64,000 nt of DNA. It comes from an uncultured Prochlorococcus sp. (lineage in GTDB: Bacteria; Cyanobacteriota; Cyanobacteriia; PCC-6307; Cyanobiaceae). The notes under the pieces were generated by a model that searched no databases, was not told the DNA's origin, and worked only from the letters and a program-made list of their open reading frames with translations. A program made the translations under genes and the position numbers. Of the stretch, positions 16,712-26,379 are shown piece after piece. The stretch covers positions 1 to 64,000 of the forward strand of contig NZ_CACAYO010000004.1 in assembly GCF_902536725.1 (NCBI RefSeq), read 5' to 3'. Numbering within the stretch: position 1 is the stretch's first letter; each line of letters starts with the position of its first letter.

Positions 16712-17944
16712 TTATAAACTTCTCAATGCAACAATTGGATCTAATTTAGAAGCTCTTTTTGCAGGTAAAACGCCAAATATTAAACCTATTGATCCTGAAA
16801 TGATCATAGTGGAAAAGGTAGTTGTAATTCCTACTGATGCAGGAAGTGGTGTTATCAGAGATAAAATAAAAACACCTGATAATCCCGTTGTTGTTCCAAT
16901 TAATCCTCCAATTGTAGATAAAATCAATGCCTCAATCAAAAATTGAATTAATATATCTGATTGTTTAGCTCCTATTGCTTTTCTAAGTCCAATTTCTTCA
17001 GTCCTTTCGCTTACAGAAACAAGCATAATATTCATGATTCCTATGCCTCCAACCACTAAAGATACTGCCCCAATACCAGCCAATAAAAACGTTAGTCCAC
17101 TTGTTATGTTGGTTACTATATTTAGTGCATCTTCTTGTGATCTAACCGCAAAGTCATCATCTCTGATTATTTTATGTCTTTGCCTTAATAAGTTAGTAAT
17201 CTGAAATTTAGCAGCACTAGTTGCATTTTTATTTATCGCTTCAACACTAATAAAGCTTAAACTTACTCCATATGTCGGGTCCTTCCCTGTAATCCTATTG
17301 ACCATGGTGGTTAATGGAATATAAGCATTTTTATCTTGATTACTTCCAAATACAGCACCTTTTGGCTTTAATATTCCGATAATTTCATATGTATGGTCTT
17401 TAATTCTTATTTTTTTTCCAAGTGATGAAGATTTGTCTTTGAAAAATTCTTCTTTAAGATCAGGACCTATTACAACATAACTTCTTGCGCTATTAACATC
17501 ACTTTTCGATAAAAACCTTCCCTTATCTACTTCAAAGCTTCTTACTTCAAGAAATTCAGGAGTAACTCCAGCAATTGATATATTTAAACTTTTAGAATTT
17601 GATTGCACTATTTCGTTAGCAGAGATTTGAGGAGCAACTTTTTTAACTGTTGGTACTTGATTGCTTATTGCTACTGCATCTTCTAAAACAAGATTTTTAG
17701 GAAATGAAATACCTCTTCTTCTTGTGTCATTATTTCCGGGAACAATGAATAGAACATTGGCACCTAAATTACTTAATTGGTTTTTTGCTAATGTTTGAGC
17801 ACCTCTACCAAGTCCAACAAGTGTAATAACTGAAGCATTTCCTATAATTATCCCCAGCATTGTTAACGAACTTCTCAATTTGTTCGAAACTAAAGTTTTT
17901 GTTGCCATGCCTAAGGCTTCTTTAATTGAGATATTCCTAGACAT
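16712..17944 (-). CDS. MacB-like ABC transporter permease
   Basis: A 410-residue permease of the MacB/FtsX type: one N-terminal helix (about 22-45, LTMLGIIIGNASVITLVGLG), a large periplasmic domain (about 50-270), then three C-terminal helices in an FtsX domain with ERTEEIGLRKAIGA and ending PAKRASKLDPIVALR. The family exports peptides, lipids or heterocyst glycolipids with an ATPase partner and often a membrane-fusion protein. Neither partner gene is adjacent. It overlaps the pyk 3' end by 8 bases. Confidence 0.92.
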   Translation of the reverse strand: MSRNISIKEALGMATKTLVSNKLRSSLTMLGIIIGNASVITLVGLGRGAQTLAKNQLSNLGANVLFIVPGNNDTRRRGISFPKNLVLEDAVAISNQVPTVKKVAPQISANEIVQSNSKSLNISIAGVTPEFLEVRSFEVDKGRFLSKSDVNSARSYVVIGPDLKEEFFKDKSSSLGKKIRIKDHTYEIIGILKPKGAVFGSNQDKNAYIPLTTMVNRITGKDPTYGVSLSFISVEAINKNATSAAKFQITNLLRQRHKIIRDDDFAVRSQEDALNIVTNITSGLTFLLAGIGAVSLVVGGIGIMNIMLVSVSERTEEIGLRKAIGAKQSDILIQFLIEALILSTIGGLIGTTTGLSGVFILSLITPLPASVGITTTFSTMIISGSIGLIFGVLPAKRASKLDPIVALRSL

Positions 17945-19727
17945 ATTTATATTTATCTATTGCATCATCATCTTCAATTTGTCCCATATATATAACACCT
18001 TCATTAAGCTGGAGTGTAATAAGGTCGCCATTAGTGATTTGAAGATTATCCATATTTTCTAAATTACAAATTGTAGAAATCTTTTTATTATTTTTGTTAA
18101 AAAAAGCATAAACATCATTTACATTTTGGTTCGTAACGATACCGGCAATATTTTTACTCAGTGGAATATTTTTCATTAATTCCTTTTGAACTAATAATAT
18201 TTCTCCTGGGCAAATTAATGATATATCAAGATTATTTCTAATTATTCTTGCTTTACCTGTAACACCGATTTCCCCTATTGAAATTCCTCTTGATACGATC
18301 TTTCTTACTAAACCGACTTTTATCAAATCTGTAGAGCCGCTAATTCCAGTTAATGTACCTGCGGTTTGTACTACTAAATCTCCTTGATTTAAGATTCCCA
18401 TCTCCTGAGCAATTTGCATAGCTAAACTAAAGGTTTTTGCTGTTCTCTCGTCATTTTTAACTACTATTGGAGTAACACCCCATACAAGTTGCAATCTTCT
18501 TGCTACACTCCTCTCTGTGGTAGTTGCCAAGATAGGTGTCGGTGGTCTGAACTTACTTACATTTCGAGCAGTAGAACCTGATTTTGTTAAAGGGATTATA
18601 GCTCCTGCATCAAGTTGTCTAGCTATATTACTTACTGCTGCACTAATAGCATTTGGGATCGTACTGGGTAAGTGGCTTTCAATAGCCTTAAGTGGATAAT
18701 CCCTCTCAATTCTTCTTGCTATAGTTGCCATCGTTTCAACTGCCTCTACAGGATAATCGCCAACTGCAGTTTCATTTGAAAGCATTACAGCATCCGTACC
18801 ATCAAGAATTGCATTTGCAACATCACTAACTTCTGCTCTAGTTGGTCTTGGGTTAGAAGCCATAGAATCAAGCATTTGGGTAGCTGTAATTATTGGGATA
18901 CCTAATGAATTAGCTTTTCTTATTAATTCTTTTTGTAAAAGAGGAACTTCTTCAGCAGGCATTTCAACTCCCAAATCACCTCTTGCAACCATAACCCCAT
19001 CACATAAGGGTAATACTGTATCTATCTGATCAATTGCTTCAAACTTTTCTATTTTTGCAACAACAGGAGTTGAATGGCCATTTTTGTTTATTAAATCTTT
19101 TATCTCATTTATATCCGATGGATTTCTTACAAAACTTAGTGCTATCCAATCAACTCCTTCAGATAATCCGAATTTTAAATCCTTTTTATCTTTTTCTGTC
19201 AGTGCTTTTACTGATAATTGAACATCTGGAAAATTAACACCTTTATTGTTTGAAAGAACTCCTCCTACAGTTACCATGCACTCCAAATTATTAGCTTTTA
19301 TATCTACCTTTTCTACAATCATTTCTATTTTTCCATCATCTAAAAGTATTCTTTTTCCTGCGCTAACTTCTTGAGAAAGTTTGTCGTAGGTTACATTTGC
19401 AATAGTATTTGAACATACGACTTCATTTGATGTCAGTGTGAATTTATCGCCTTTTTTAACTTTTACTGGCCCATCTTTAAAGCGTCCTAATCTTATTTTA
19501 GGTCCTTGAAGATCTTGTAATATTCCAATATCTATATCTAACTTTTTTGATACTTCCCTTATGGTTTTTATTCTCTCAGAATGATCTTTATGATCTCCAT
19601 GTGAGAAATTTAATCTGAATGTTGTTACTCCAGCTTTAATTAAATCAGTAATTATCTCTTTAGATTGAGTTGCAGGACCAATAGTTGCTACTATTTTTGT
19701 TCTTCTTTTTAAATCAATATTCGACAT
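17937..19727 (-). CDS. pyk: Pyruvate kinase
   Basis: Converts phosphoenolpyruvate and ADP to pyruvate and ATP. The 596-residue protein begins with the family's RRTKIVATIGPA and has the catalytic-site signature around VVAKIEKFEAIDQID with the active lysine, then GDLGVEMPAEEVP and ATQMLDSM. A C-terminal extension of about 110 residues carries the PEP-utiliser-like mobile domain (TGKARIIRNN, CPGEILLV, AGIVTNQ) found in some long bacterial pyruvate kinases. It heads the five-gene minus-strand unit. Confidence 0.96.
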   Translation of the reverse strand: MSNIDLKRRTKIVATIGPATQSKEIITDLIKAGVTTFRLNFSHGDHKDHSERIKTIREVSKKLDIDIGILQDLQGPKIRLGRFKDGPVKVKKGDKFTLTSNEVVCSNTIANVTYDKLSQEVSAGKRILLDDGKIEMIVEKVDIKANNLECMVTVGGVLSNNKGVNFPDVQLSVKALTEKDKKDLKFGLSEGVDWIALSFVRNPSDINEIKDLINKNGHSTPVVAKIEKFEAIDQIDTVLPLCDGVMVARGDLGVEMPAEEVPLLQKELIRKANSLGIPIITATQMLDSMASNPRPTRAEVSDVANAILDGTDAVMLSNETAVGDYPVEAVETMATIARRIERDYPLKAIESHLPSTIPNAISAAVSNIARQLDAGAIIPLTKSGSTARNVSKFRPPTPILATTTERSVARRLQLVWGVTPIVVKNDERTAKTFSLAMQIAQEMGILNQGDLVVQTAGTLTGISGSTDLIKVGLVRKIVSRGISIGEIGVTGKARIIRNNLDISLICPGEILLVQKELMKNIPLSKNIAGIVTNQNVNDVYAFFNKNNKKISTICNLENMDNLQITNGDLITLQLNEGVIYMGQIEDDDAIDKYKYV

Positions 19728-19788
19728 ATATAGATAATATTGCTAGATATAAATAAATTTACCATACCCAAAGTTAGTTATTTAAGTC

Positions 19789-20118
19789 ATGGATTTTAAA
19801 ACTTATCAGAAAAAAGCTAGAGAAACAGCGCAATATCCAGATTTAGGCTCTAATAATATTTATCCAACTCTTGGTTTAGTTGGAGAGGCTGGTGAGGTGG
19901 CAGAAAAAGTGAAAAAGGTTATTAGAGATAAAAATGGAATATTTGATAATGAATCAAAATTAGGTATTAAAAAAGAGTTAGGAGATGTATTGTGGTACAT
20001 ATCAAATCTTTGTACAGAATTAAATTTTAATTTAGAGGATGTTGCAATACAAAATCTTGAAAAATTAAAATTTAGAGCCGCTAAAGGGAATATAAGTGGT
20101 TCTGGAGATGATAGATAA
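19789..20118 (+). CDS. MazG-like nucleotide pyrophosphohydrolase
   Basis: A 109-residue single-domain protein of the MazG-like all-alpha NTP pyrophosphatase superfamily, which hydrolyses (d)NTPs to the monophosphates. The metal-binding acidic motif is seen as GLVGEAGEVAEKVKK (E-x-x-E type) with the second half KKELGDVLWYIS (E-x-x-D). It is half the size of MazG proper, as in the stand-alone MazG-like group. It is divergent from pyk and ends 2 bases before the convergent YggT gene. Confidence 0.88.
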   Translation: MDFKTYQKKARETAQYPDLGSNNIYPTLGLVGEAGEVAEKVKKVIRDKNGIFDNESKLGIKKELGDVLWYISNLCTELNFNLEDVAIQNLEKLKFRAAKGNISGSGDDR

Positions 20119-20120
20119 AT

Positions 20121-20399
20121 TCAGCTATAACCTAAGCTGGCATACTGGAGATTTGTAATTAAATTTTGAATAACATTTAAAAGTAAAAAAGCTAATAAAG
20201 ATGAAATATCAAATCCACCTATTGGGGGGATAATACCCCTAAAAATGTTTAAATAAGGATCTGTGATGGAAGTTAATGCAGATAAAACACCGTTACTCCA
20301 ATCAATACCTGGAAACCATGTAAGTAAAATTCTTATTATCAATATGAAAGAATAAATTGATAAAGTTTGACCCAGAACTGCAAAAATCTCAGATAACAT
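20121..20399 (-). CDS. YggT/YlmG family membrane protein
   Basis: A 92-residue protein with two membrane helices separated by a conserved linker: R-I-L-L-T-W-F-P-G-I-D-W, L-T-S-I-T-D-P-Y-L-N-I-F-R-G-I-I-P-P-I-G-G-F-D-I-S. These are the hallmarks of the YggT/Ycf19/YlmG family, linked in plastids and cyanobacteria to nucleoid or thylakoid organisation. It follows scpB by 38 bases on the same strand, in keeping with a link to chromosome partition. Confidence 0.93.
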   Translation of the reverse strand: MLSEIFAVLGQTLSIYSFILIIRILLTWFPGIDWSNGVLSALTSITDPYLNIFRGIIPPIGGFDISSLLAFLLLNVIQNLITNLQYASLGYS

Positions 20400-20437
20400 T
20401 ATCTTTTCGTTATTTAATACATATTAACATTTACTTA

Positions 20438-20998
20438 TTATTGCTGCTTATTATTACTGCTTCCTATATTTGAGAGATATTCATTACTTACAGCAAAAGT
20501 TTGAAAAAACTTCTCTGATAATGATAACCAATATGATCTACCATCTTTTTGCTTCCGTTTGACAATAAATTTCTTACCTAATAATTCTTTGATATGGTCA
20601 TAAGCTCCTGAGCCTCGAAGAAGTATAAGATCAGATTGCAAGATCTTTTTTTTGATTGCAATAGTTGCCAATGTCCTTAATTCTGATGTTTTCAAATCAG
20701 AGGGAAGTAAATCATCTACGAATTCATTAAGACTTGATTTTAGTTCAAGAGAAAAGCTGTTGTTAACTCCATTTAATTCAATTGCTGAGTTAGGGTTAGA
20801 ATATTTATTTTTTAGATCTTTAATTGCATCATCAATTGAGTTGATATCAGAATTAGTAATTTCTGAAAGATCCTTTTTTGTTATTGGCCTGCCTTTTAAA
20901 TATAGAACAGCTTCAACTTTAGTAACTAGATCTATATCAGATATTGGCGTGTTATTTAGATCAGATTGATTGATTTGAATTACCGAAATCTTTCCCAA
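20438..20998 (-). CDS. scpB: Segregation and condensation protein ScpB
   Basis: ScpB is the winged-helix dimer of the SMC-ScpAB complex that condenses and segregates chromosomes. The 186-residue protein carries LVTKVEAVLYLKGRPITKKDLSE (first winged helix) and LRTLATIAIKKKILQSDLILLRGSGAYDHIKELL (second winged helix; normally I-x-Y-x-Q-P-I/V). Here the usual AYxQPVT stretch is degenerate (I-A-I-K-K-K-I-L-Q-S-D), as seen in divergent cyanobacterial members. No scpA lies nearby. Confidence 0.85.
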   Translation of the reverse strand: MGKISVIQINQSDLNNTPISDIDLVTKVEAVLYLKGRPITKKDLSEITNSDINSIDDAIKDLKNKYSNPNSAIELNGVNNSFSLELKSSLNEFVDDLLPSDLKTSELRTLATIAIKKKILQSDLILLRGSGAYDHIKELLGKKFIVKRKQKDGRSYWLSLSEKFFQTFAVSNEYLSNIGSSNNKQQ

Positions 20999-21010
20999 TT
21001 TACCTTAAAT

Positions 21011-22552
21011 TTAATCTGATGCACCAAGGAATAATTTATATGTATCGTTTTGAGTTTCATCCCAGAATTTATAGCCTAGAATTCTTACAAATTTATTCCA
21101 TTCTAAAATCTCATTTTTATCGATCAAAACTCCAATAACAATTTTCCCTACATCAGCTCCATAATTCCTGTAGTGAAATACGCTTATAGACCAATTAGAT
21201 TTCATATTGTTTAAGAAGTTTATTAATGCGCCAGGCCTTTCAGGAAACTCAAATCTGTATAAAAGTTCAATAAAGTTTTTATATTCTAACTCTTTAAAAT
21301 CCTTTGGTAATCTACCACCTACCATATGTCTGAGATGATTTTTAGATAATTCATCATCACTTATGTCAATAAATGAGTACTCAGAATTTCTAAATACATT
21401 TAGTAGATTTTTTTTATCATTTAAACCATAGACTTGAACCCCTACAAAGATCTGTGCTTTCTTAGAATTCGACATCCTATAGCTAAATTCAGTTAAATTT
21501 CTATTATCAAGTAACTTACAAAAATCAATTAGACTTCCAGCACGTTCAGGAATTTCAACAGCCATCATTACTTCTTTACACTCTCCAAGTTCTGCTCTTT
21601 CTGCTACAAATCTAAGCCTCTCAAAATTCATATTTGCACCACACGCAATCGCAACCATTTTTCTATTCGAATGATTCGAATCTAAAATATCTTTTTTCAT
21701 TCCCGCTATTGATAAGGCACCTGCGGGCTCTAGTATTGATCTTGTATCCTCAAAAACATCTTTTATTGCAGCACAAATTTCGTCAGTATTAACCCTAATC
21801 ATCTTATCAATATATTTTCTACCAATATCAAAAGTATTTTTACCAATTTTTTTTACCGCCACTCCATCTGCAAATTGACCTACAGAAGATAGTTCCACTA
21901 TTTCTTCTTCTTCCAAAGATTTCGTCATAGCGTCAGCATCTTCAGGTTCTACACCAATTATTTTTACTTCAGGCCATATTTTTTTTACGTACAAGGATAT
22001 TCCTGATATTAATCCCCCACCACCTACAGCAATATAAATTGCAAAAGGTTTTTCCTTAAGCTGCTGTTCAAGTTCTATAGCTATAGTTCCTTGTCCTGCT
22101 ATTACTTCTGGATCATCAAATGGATGAATAAAGCATAAATTTCTTTCCTGGCTAATCCGTATTGCCTCTTTATAAGTTTCATCATAATTATCGCCATATA
22201 ATATAACTTTTGCTTTTAAATTTTTTACTGCATTAACTTTTACTAGAGGTGTGGTAATGGGCATTAAAATGGTTGCCTGACAATTTAACTTAAGCGCACT
22301 AAGTGCAACCCCTTGAGCATGATTACCAGCACTAGAAGTAATCACTCCCTGAGCAAGCTGTGAATTAGTGAGCTTACTCATTTTGTTATATGCACCTCTT
22401 ATTTTGAATGAAAATACATCCTGAAGATCTTCTCTTTTTAGAAAAACTTCATTATTAAGTGTATTACTTAAATTATGAGCTTTTTCTAGTGGTGTTTTTT
22501 TTGCAACTTCATAGACATCAGCTTGAAGTATTTTTTCAAAATAATCATTCAT
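21011..22552 (-). CDS. ilvA: Threonine ammonia-lyase (threonine deaminase), biosynthetic
   Basis: First committed step to isoleucine: threonine to 2-oxobutyrate. The 513-residue protein has a PLP domain with the Schiff-base lysine in FSFKIRGAYNKM, SSAGNHAQGVA, and the glycine loop VGGGGLISGIS. The C-terminal third holds two ACT-like regulatory modules, each starting E-x-P-E-R-x-G-(A/S)-L (around residues 340 and 430). That double module is the form feedback-inhibited by isoleucine. It is divergent from dxs. Confidence 0.96.
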   Translation of the reverse strand: MNDYFEKILQADVYEVAKKTPLEKAHNLSNTLNNEVFLKREDLQDVFSFKIRGAYNKMSKLTNSQLAQGVITSSAGNHAQGVALSALKLNCQATILMPITTPLVKVNAVKNLKAKVILYGDNYDETYKEAIRISQERNLCFIHPFDDPEVIAGQGTIAIELEQQLKEKPFAIYIAVGGGGLISGISLYVKKIWPEVKIIGVEPEDADAMTKSLEEEEIVELSSVGQFADGVAVKKIGKNTFDIGRKYIDKMIRVNTDEICAAIKDVFEDTRSILEPAGALSIAGMKKDILDSNHSNRKMVAIACGANMNFERLRFVAERAELGECKEVMMAVEIPERAGSLIDFCKLLDNRNLTEFSYRMSNSKKAQIFVGVQVYGLNDKKNLLNVFRNSEYSFIDISDDELSKNHLRHMVGGRLPKDFKELEYKNFIELLYRFEFPERPGALINFLNNMKSNWSISVFHYRNYGADVGKIVIGVLIDKNEILEWNKFVRILGYKFWDETQNDTYKLFLGASD

Positions 22553-22623
22553 ATATATATTTCTAGCATTAATTATTAATCTAATAAAACATTACATGAT
22601 CTATTTCAAAAAAAATACTCATT

Positions 22624-22652
22624 TTGCACCTCGGCGTTTTAGATTATATAGA
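22624..22652 (+). promoter_or_regulatory. Candidate promoter of dxs
   Basis: TTGCAC (22624-22629) and TATAGA (22647-22652) are 17 bases apart and match the sigma-70 boxes at 4 of 6 positions each. Transcription starting just downstream would give a leader of about 10 bases before the dxs ATG at 22669. Found by eye only. Confidence 0.35.
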
Positions 22653-22668
22653 AACCAATTTTTTTTAA

Positions 22669-24558
22669 ATGCTTTTAAGTGAGTTAAGTCATCCAAATCA
22701 ACTTCATGGCTTAACAGTTTCACAATTAGAGGAAATTGCATGTCAAATTAGAGAAAGACATCTTCAGGTAGTATCCACTAGTGGAGGACATCTTGGTCCT
22801 GGATTAGGGGTAGTTGAGTTGACATTGGCTTTGTATCAAACTCTTGATCTTGATTTTGACAAAGTTGTATGGGATGTAGGACATCAAGGATACCCTCATA
22901 AATTAATTACAGGACGTTTCAGTCAATTTGATTCTCTTAGGCAACAAAATGGAGTCGCTGGATATCTAAAAAGGAGTGAAAGTAAATTTGATCATTTTGG
23001 TGCTGGACATGCAAGCACTTCTATTTCTGCTGCTTTAGGAATGGCAATAGCAAGAGATAGAAAAGGTGAAAATTATAAATGTGTCGCTGTGATTGGAGAT
23101 GGAGCACTAACGGGAGGAATGGCATTAGAAGCTATAAATCATGCAGGTCACTTACCAAATACCCCTTTAGTTGTAGTATTGAACGATAATGACATGTCTA
23201 TTTCACCTCCGGTTGGAGCCCTTTCATCTTATTTAAATAAGGTAAGAGTAAGTCCACCATTGCAATTTTTGTCCGATAGTGTTCAAGAAAGTGTAAAAAA
23301 TATTCCTTTAATTGGTAAGGATATCCCAGAAGAACTCAAAAATATTAAAGGGAGCGTTAGACGACTATCTGTGCCAAAGGTTGGAGCTGTTTTTGAAGAA
23401 CTTGGATTTACATATATGGGTCCAATTGATGGTCATGATATTGCTAACTTAGTTAAGACTTTTAACGCTGCCCATAAACTTAAAAGACCTGTACTTGTTC
23501 ATGTTGTTACAACAAAAGGGAAGGGTTACCCATATGCTGAAGCCGATCAGGTCGGATATCATGCACAGTCTGCATTTGATCTTACAACTGGGAAATCTAT
23601 TCCATCAAAGAAACCTAAACCTGTTAGTTATAGTAAAATATTTGGTCAAACCTTATTAAAAATATGTGAGCAAGATAGCAAAGTCGTTGGTATTACAGCT
23701 GCAATGGCTACAGGCACTGGTTTAGATATATTGCAAAAAAATATCCCTAATCAATATATCGATGTAGGAATAGCAGAACAACATGCAGTTACTCTTGCGG
23801 CAGGAATGTCTTGTGATGGTCTTAAACCTGTTGTAGCTATTTATAGTACATTTCTTCAACGTGCTTTCGACCAATTAATTCATGATGTAGGAATACAAAA
23901 TTTACCTGTATCATTCGTACTTGATAGAGCTGGTATAGTTGGAGCTGACGGCCCTACTCACCAAGGTCAGTACGATATAAGTTATATGAGATCTATACCT
24001 AATTTTGTATTGATGGCTCCTAAGGATGAGTCTGAATTACAGAGAATGTTAATAACTTCAATAAATCATAATGGTCCTACAGCTTTAAGAATACCCAGAG
24101 GCTCCGGATTAGGAGTGGCTGTAATGGATGAGGGTTGGGAACCTTTGAATATAGGCGAAGCTGAAATACTTGAAGAAGGAGAAGATATTTTAATTATTGC
24201 TTATGGTTCGATGGTCGCCTCAGCAATCGAAACAGCAATGATCTTAAAAAATATAAATATTAATGCATGCATTGTTAATGCAAGATTTGTTAAACCTCTC
24301 GATAAAAATCTTATTTTGCCTTTAGCAAGTAGGATTCAAAAAGTTGTAACTATGGAAGAAGGAACCTTAATAGGCGGATTCGGTTCTGCAATAGTTGAAT
24401 TACTTAATGATAATGAAATAAACATTCCTGTATGCAGAATAGGTATACCTGACGTTTTAGTTGATCACGCTTCACCTGACCAGAGTAAGGAAAAACTAGG
24501 ACTTATGCCTGATCAGATGGCAGGTAAAATAATTAAGAAATTTAAGTTAGTTAATTAA
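22669..24558 (+). CDS. dxs: 1-deoxy-D-xylulose-5-phosphate synthase
   Basis: First enzyme of the MEP isoprenoid pathway that supplies carotenoids and the phytyl tail of chlorophyll; it condenses pyruvate and glyceraldehyde 3-phosphate using thiamine diphosphate. The 629-residue length is normal. Motifs: [12 protein letters not shown], the thiamine site [18 protein letters not shown]...[35 protein letters not shown] and [12 protein letters not shown]. The start is ATG at 22669. Confidence 0.97.
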   Translation: MLLSELSHPNQLHGLTVSQLEEIACQIRERHLQVVSTSGGHLGPGLGVVELTLALYQTLDLDFDKVVWDVGHQGYPHKLITGRFSQFDSLRQQNGVAGYLKRSESKFDHFGAGHASTSISAALGMAIARDRKGENYKCVAVIGDGALTGGMALEAINHAGHLPNTPLVVVLNDNDMSISPPVGALSSYLNKVRVSPPLQFLSDSVQESVKNIPLIGKDIPEELKNIKGSVRRLSVPKVGAVFEELGFTYMGPIDGHDIANLVKTFNAAHKLKRPVLVHVVTTKGKGYPYAEADQVGYHAQSAFDLTTGKSIPSKKPKPVSYSKIFGQTLLKICEQDSKVVGITAAMATGTGLDILQKNIPNQYIDVGIAEQHAVTLAAGMSCDGLKPVVAIYSTFLQRAFDQLIHDVGIQNLPVSFVLDRAGIVGADGPTHQGQYDISYMRSIPNFVLMAPKDESELQRMLITSINHNGPTALRIPRGSGLGVAVMDEGWEPLNIGEAEILEEGEDILIIAYGSMVASAIETAMILKNININACIVNARFVKPLDKNLILPLASRIQKVVTMEEGTLIGGFGSAIVELLNDNEINIPVCRIGIPDVLVDHASPDQSKEKLGLMPDQMAGKIIKKFKLVN

Positions 24559-24603
24559 AAATTTAATAAATAAATATTTAATAATTAAGTATTTAATAAA
24601 TAA

Positions 24604-24864
24604 TTATAAAACACCTCGTGAGGCTAATCCTAAGATTGCTCCAATTCCGAAAATATGACCTAGGCAATTAGCACCTACAACTGATGCGTGACTTAAACCA
24701 CCAAAGAATTTTGAATTAGGTATTTCAAAACCTTCATTAGGTTTTCTTATTGTTGCTCTAGCAATTGCATAAGCAAAAACATTACATGCAATCATTACGA
24801 CGGCACACTTTGGAGACCAAGAAAAAGTTGCTGGATCTGCAGCTGCAAATAATGTAGTAAACAT
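24604..24864 (-). CDS. psaK: Photosystem I reaction centre subunit PsaK
   Basis: Peripheral two-helix subunit of photosystem I that binds chlorophyll and carotenoid. The 86-residue protein has the first helix around W-S-P-K-C-A-V-V-M-I-A-C-N-V-F, a positive loop (ATIRKPNEG) and a second helix with GLSHASVVGANCLGHIFGIGAILGLA, where G-x-x-x-A-x-x-x-G-x-H-x-x-G-x-G is the family signature. Convergent with dxs across 45 bases of A/T-only-like sequence in which ATTTAATAAATAA is repeated, with no clear hairpin terminator. Confidence 0.96.
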   Translation of the reverse strand: MFTTLFAAADPATFSWSPKCAVVMIACNVFAYAIARATIRKPNEGFEIPNSKFFGGLSHASVVGANCLGHIFGIGAILGLASRGVL

Positions 24865-24930
24865 AAAAAATCGTTATTTTCATATATTCTCTAATACTTT
24901 TACCTAAAAAACACAAAATTGTAAAAGGTC

Positions 24931-25266
24931 TTAAGAGTTGTTTACTTCTAAGCTATTCAACAACTTTATAAATCCAAACAAAATAACAAAATCACTTAGA
25001 GTTAGGAAGGATTCTGCAAATCCATGCAAGAAGTCAACCTCAACAAGGGTTTTATCGTAGTAATTTAGTGTGAAGATAGATACCAATATAGTTATAAATA
25101 CGAATAATACAGTTAAGGAAAATCCTGTTTTTACAAAAACATTAACAGATTTGATTTTATATAAGTAAAACAAAAATATTGCATATGGAATTATTGATAC
25201 TGCGAATAATAATGTGTTATCAATTAAACCTAATTTTTCTATAAATTTAAAAAATAAATCATTCAT
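24931..25266 (-). CDS. DUF3593 membrane protein
   Basis: A 111-residue protein with three predicted membrane helices. The A-V-S-I-I-P-Y-A-I-F-L-F-Y-L-Y start and the middle F-L-H-G-F-A-E-S-F-L-T-L-S-D motif resemble the DUF3593 family of cyanobacteria and plants. Its start codon overlaps the end of the DUF2499 gene by 8 bases, so the two are translated together. I recall this pair being adjacent or fused in other cyanobacteria. No function is known. Confidence 0.8.
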   Translation of the reverse strand: MNDLFFKFIEKLGLIDNTLLFAVSIIPYAIFLFYLYKIKSVNVFVKTGFSLTVLFVFITILVSIFTLNYYDKTLVEVDFLHGFAESFLTLSDFVILFGFIKLLNSLEVNNS

Positions 25267-25561
25267 AAGTCTCTTTCCCTTTAAAGATTATTATTGCAGC
25301 TAAGGCTAATGTTGAATTTCCTATAAATGTAAATATTCCTTGAAGTGATACTAGACCGTAAAGATTTTCTTGGTTGTCATATATATGCCAGGTGATCGCA
25401 CACATAGCACCTATTAAGTTTGGGATCATAGCGAGGCTTAACCAAAAAAATAAATTATATTTTTTATATGAAGAAATTTTGTTTATGACTAATATGGCAA
25501 AAATCCATTCTATTACTGATGAGATATGTATTAACCAAGTTCCAAGTGATAATTCGTGCAA
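25259..25561 (-). CDS. DUF2499 membrane protein
   Basis: A 100-residue three-helix membrane protein beginning MHELSLGTWLIHISSVIEW, then AMIPNLIGAMCAITWHIYDN and LQGIFTFIGNSTLALAA. These match the DUF2499 family, shared by cyanobacteria and plastid-bearing plants. The histidines in the first and second helices (H-I-S-S, W-H) could bind a cofactor, but that is a guess. It overlaps the next gene, DUF3593, by 8 bases, and prxQ ends 4 bases upstream. Confidence 0.83.
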   Translation of the reverse strand: MHELSLGTWLIHISSVIEWIFAILVINKISSYKKYNLFFWLSLAMIPNLIGAMCAITWHIYDNQENLYGLVSLQGIFTFIGNSTLALAAIIIFKGKETYE

Positions 25562-25565
25562 AATT

Positions 25566-26102
25566 TTATATTTTTTTCTTTAAAACGTTGAGTACTTCTT
25601 TAGCATGATTTAGAGGTAAAACACTTATCCATCTATAAGAAATTTTCCCATCTGGTGAAATTAAAAAAGTATTTCTATCTGAGAATGGAGGAATCCAGGA
25701 ACCATATTTATCACTAATAATTCCGTCAGGATCAGATAATAAAGTATAGTTTATGGATTTCTCGCTGCAGAAACTTTCATGTGAATCTTGATTATCAGCG
25801 CTAATGCCAATAATTTCGGCATTATATTTTGAAAAAATTTTTTTTAATTCCGAAAAACCTTTTGCTTCAAGAGTGCAACCTGCTGTAAAGTCTTTTGGAT
25901 AAAAATACATAACTAGCCACTGACCTTCAAAATCACTTAATTCCCATGTTTTTTTTGTTTTTATGTTTTTATTAAAACCTTCTAACTTAAAGTTAGGAGC
26001 ATAGTCACCAACTTCAGGAGCAAAGTCAAATGCTATTGCTGAATTACAATTAAATAAAAGAATAAATGGTATTAATATACTTACAACTAAATTTCTCATC
26101 AA
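25566..26102 (-). CDS. Exported peroxiredoxin Q (Bcp family)
   Basis: A thiol peroxidase of 178 residues. The N-terminus (1-24, R-then-hydrophobic, NSAIA end) is a signal peptide, so the enzyme probably works in the periplasm or thylakoid lumen. The peroxidatic cysteine is Cys76 in FTAGCTLEAKGF. The resolving cysteine five residues later (E. coli Bcp) is replaced by Lys81. The only other likely partner is Cys112 in ESFCSEK, 36 residues on. That spacing is the one used by the PrxQ subgroup whose resolving cysteine lies on a different helix (for example Xylella). rpmB ends 2 bases upstream. Confidence 0.9.
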   Translation of the reverse strand: MMRNLVVSILIPFILLFNCNSAIAFDFAPEVGDYAPNFKLEGFNKNIKTKKTWELSDFEGQWLVMYFYPKDFTAGCTLEAKGFSELKKIFSKYNAEIIGISADNQDSHESFCSEKSINYTLLSDPDGIISDKYGSWIPPFSDRNTFLISPDGKISYRWISVLPLNHAKEVLNVLKKKI

Positions 26103-26104
26103 AT

Positions 26105-26341
26105 TTAGAATTTTTTTAAATCAACTCCATTTGATTTAGCAAATTTATCTAAACCTACTTTTTGTATAGACTTTAGGGCTTTGGTACTTATTTTTATATT
26201 TACCCATTTTTTGCCCTCACTCCACCATAGTCTCCTTTTTTGGAGATTAACTTGTTGCAATTTTTTTGTACGAATATGTGAGTGACTCACTGCCATCCCG
26301 TTATTGGCTTTTGCACCGGTCAGTTCGCAAACTCTTGACAT
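26105..26341 (-). CDS. rpmB: 50S ribosomal protein L28
   Basis: A basic 78-residue protein with the L28 start [15 protein letters not shown], then the [10 protein letters not shown] segment (N-x-V-S-H-A-x-R-R-T-K-R in others) and [12 protein letters not shown]. Length and conserved blocks fit cyanobacterial and plastid L28. It is followed closely by prxQ, so a ribosomal and an antioxidant gene share a message. Confidence 0.97.
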   Translation of the reverse strand: MSRVCELTGAKANNGMAVSHSHIRTKKLQQVNLQKRRLWWSEGKKWVNIKISTKALKSIQKVGLDKFAKSNGVDLKKF

Positions 26342-26379
26342 TTTTTTGAGTTATATATTTAAAAATTCTAACACATGAC

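Noticed and set aside
24559..24603. AT-rich direct repeats between dxs and psaK as a terminator
   Set aside because: Low-complexity A/T sequence with no stable stem.
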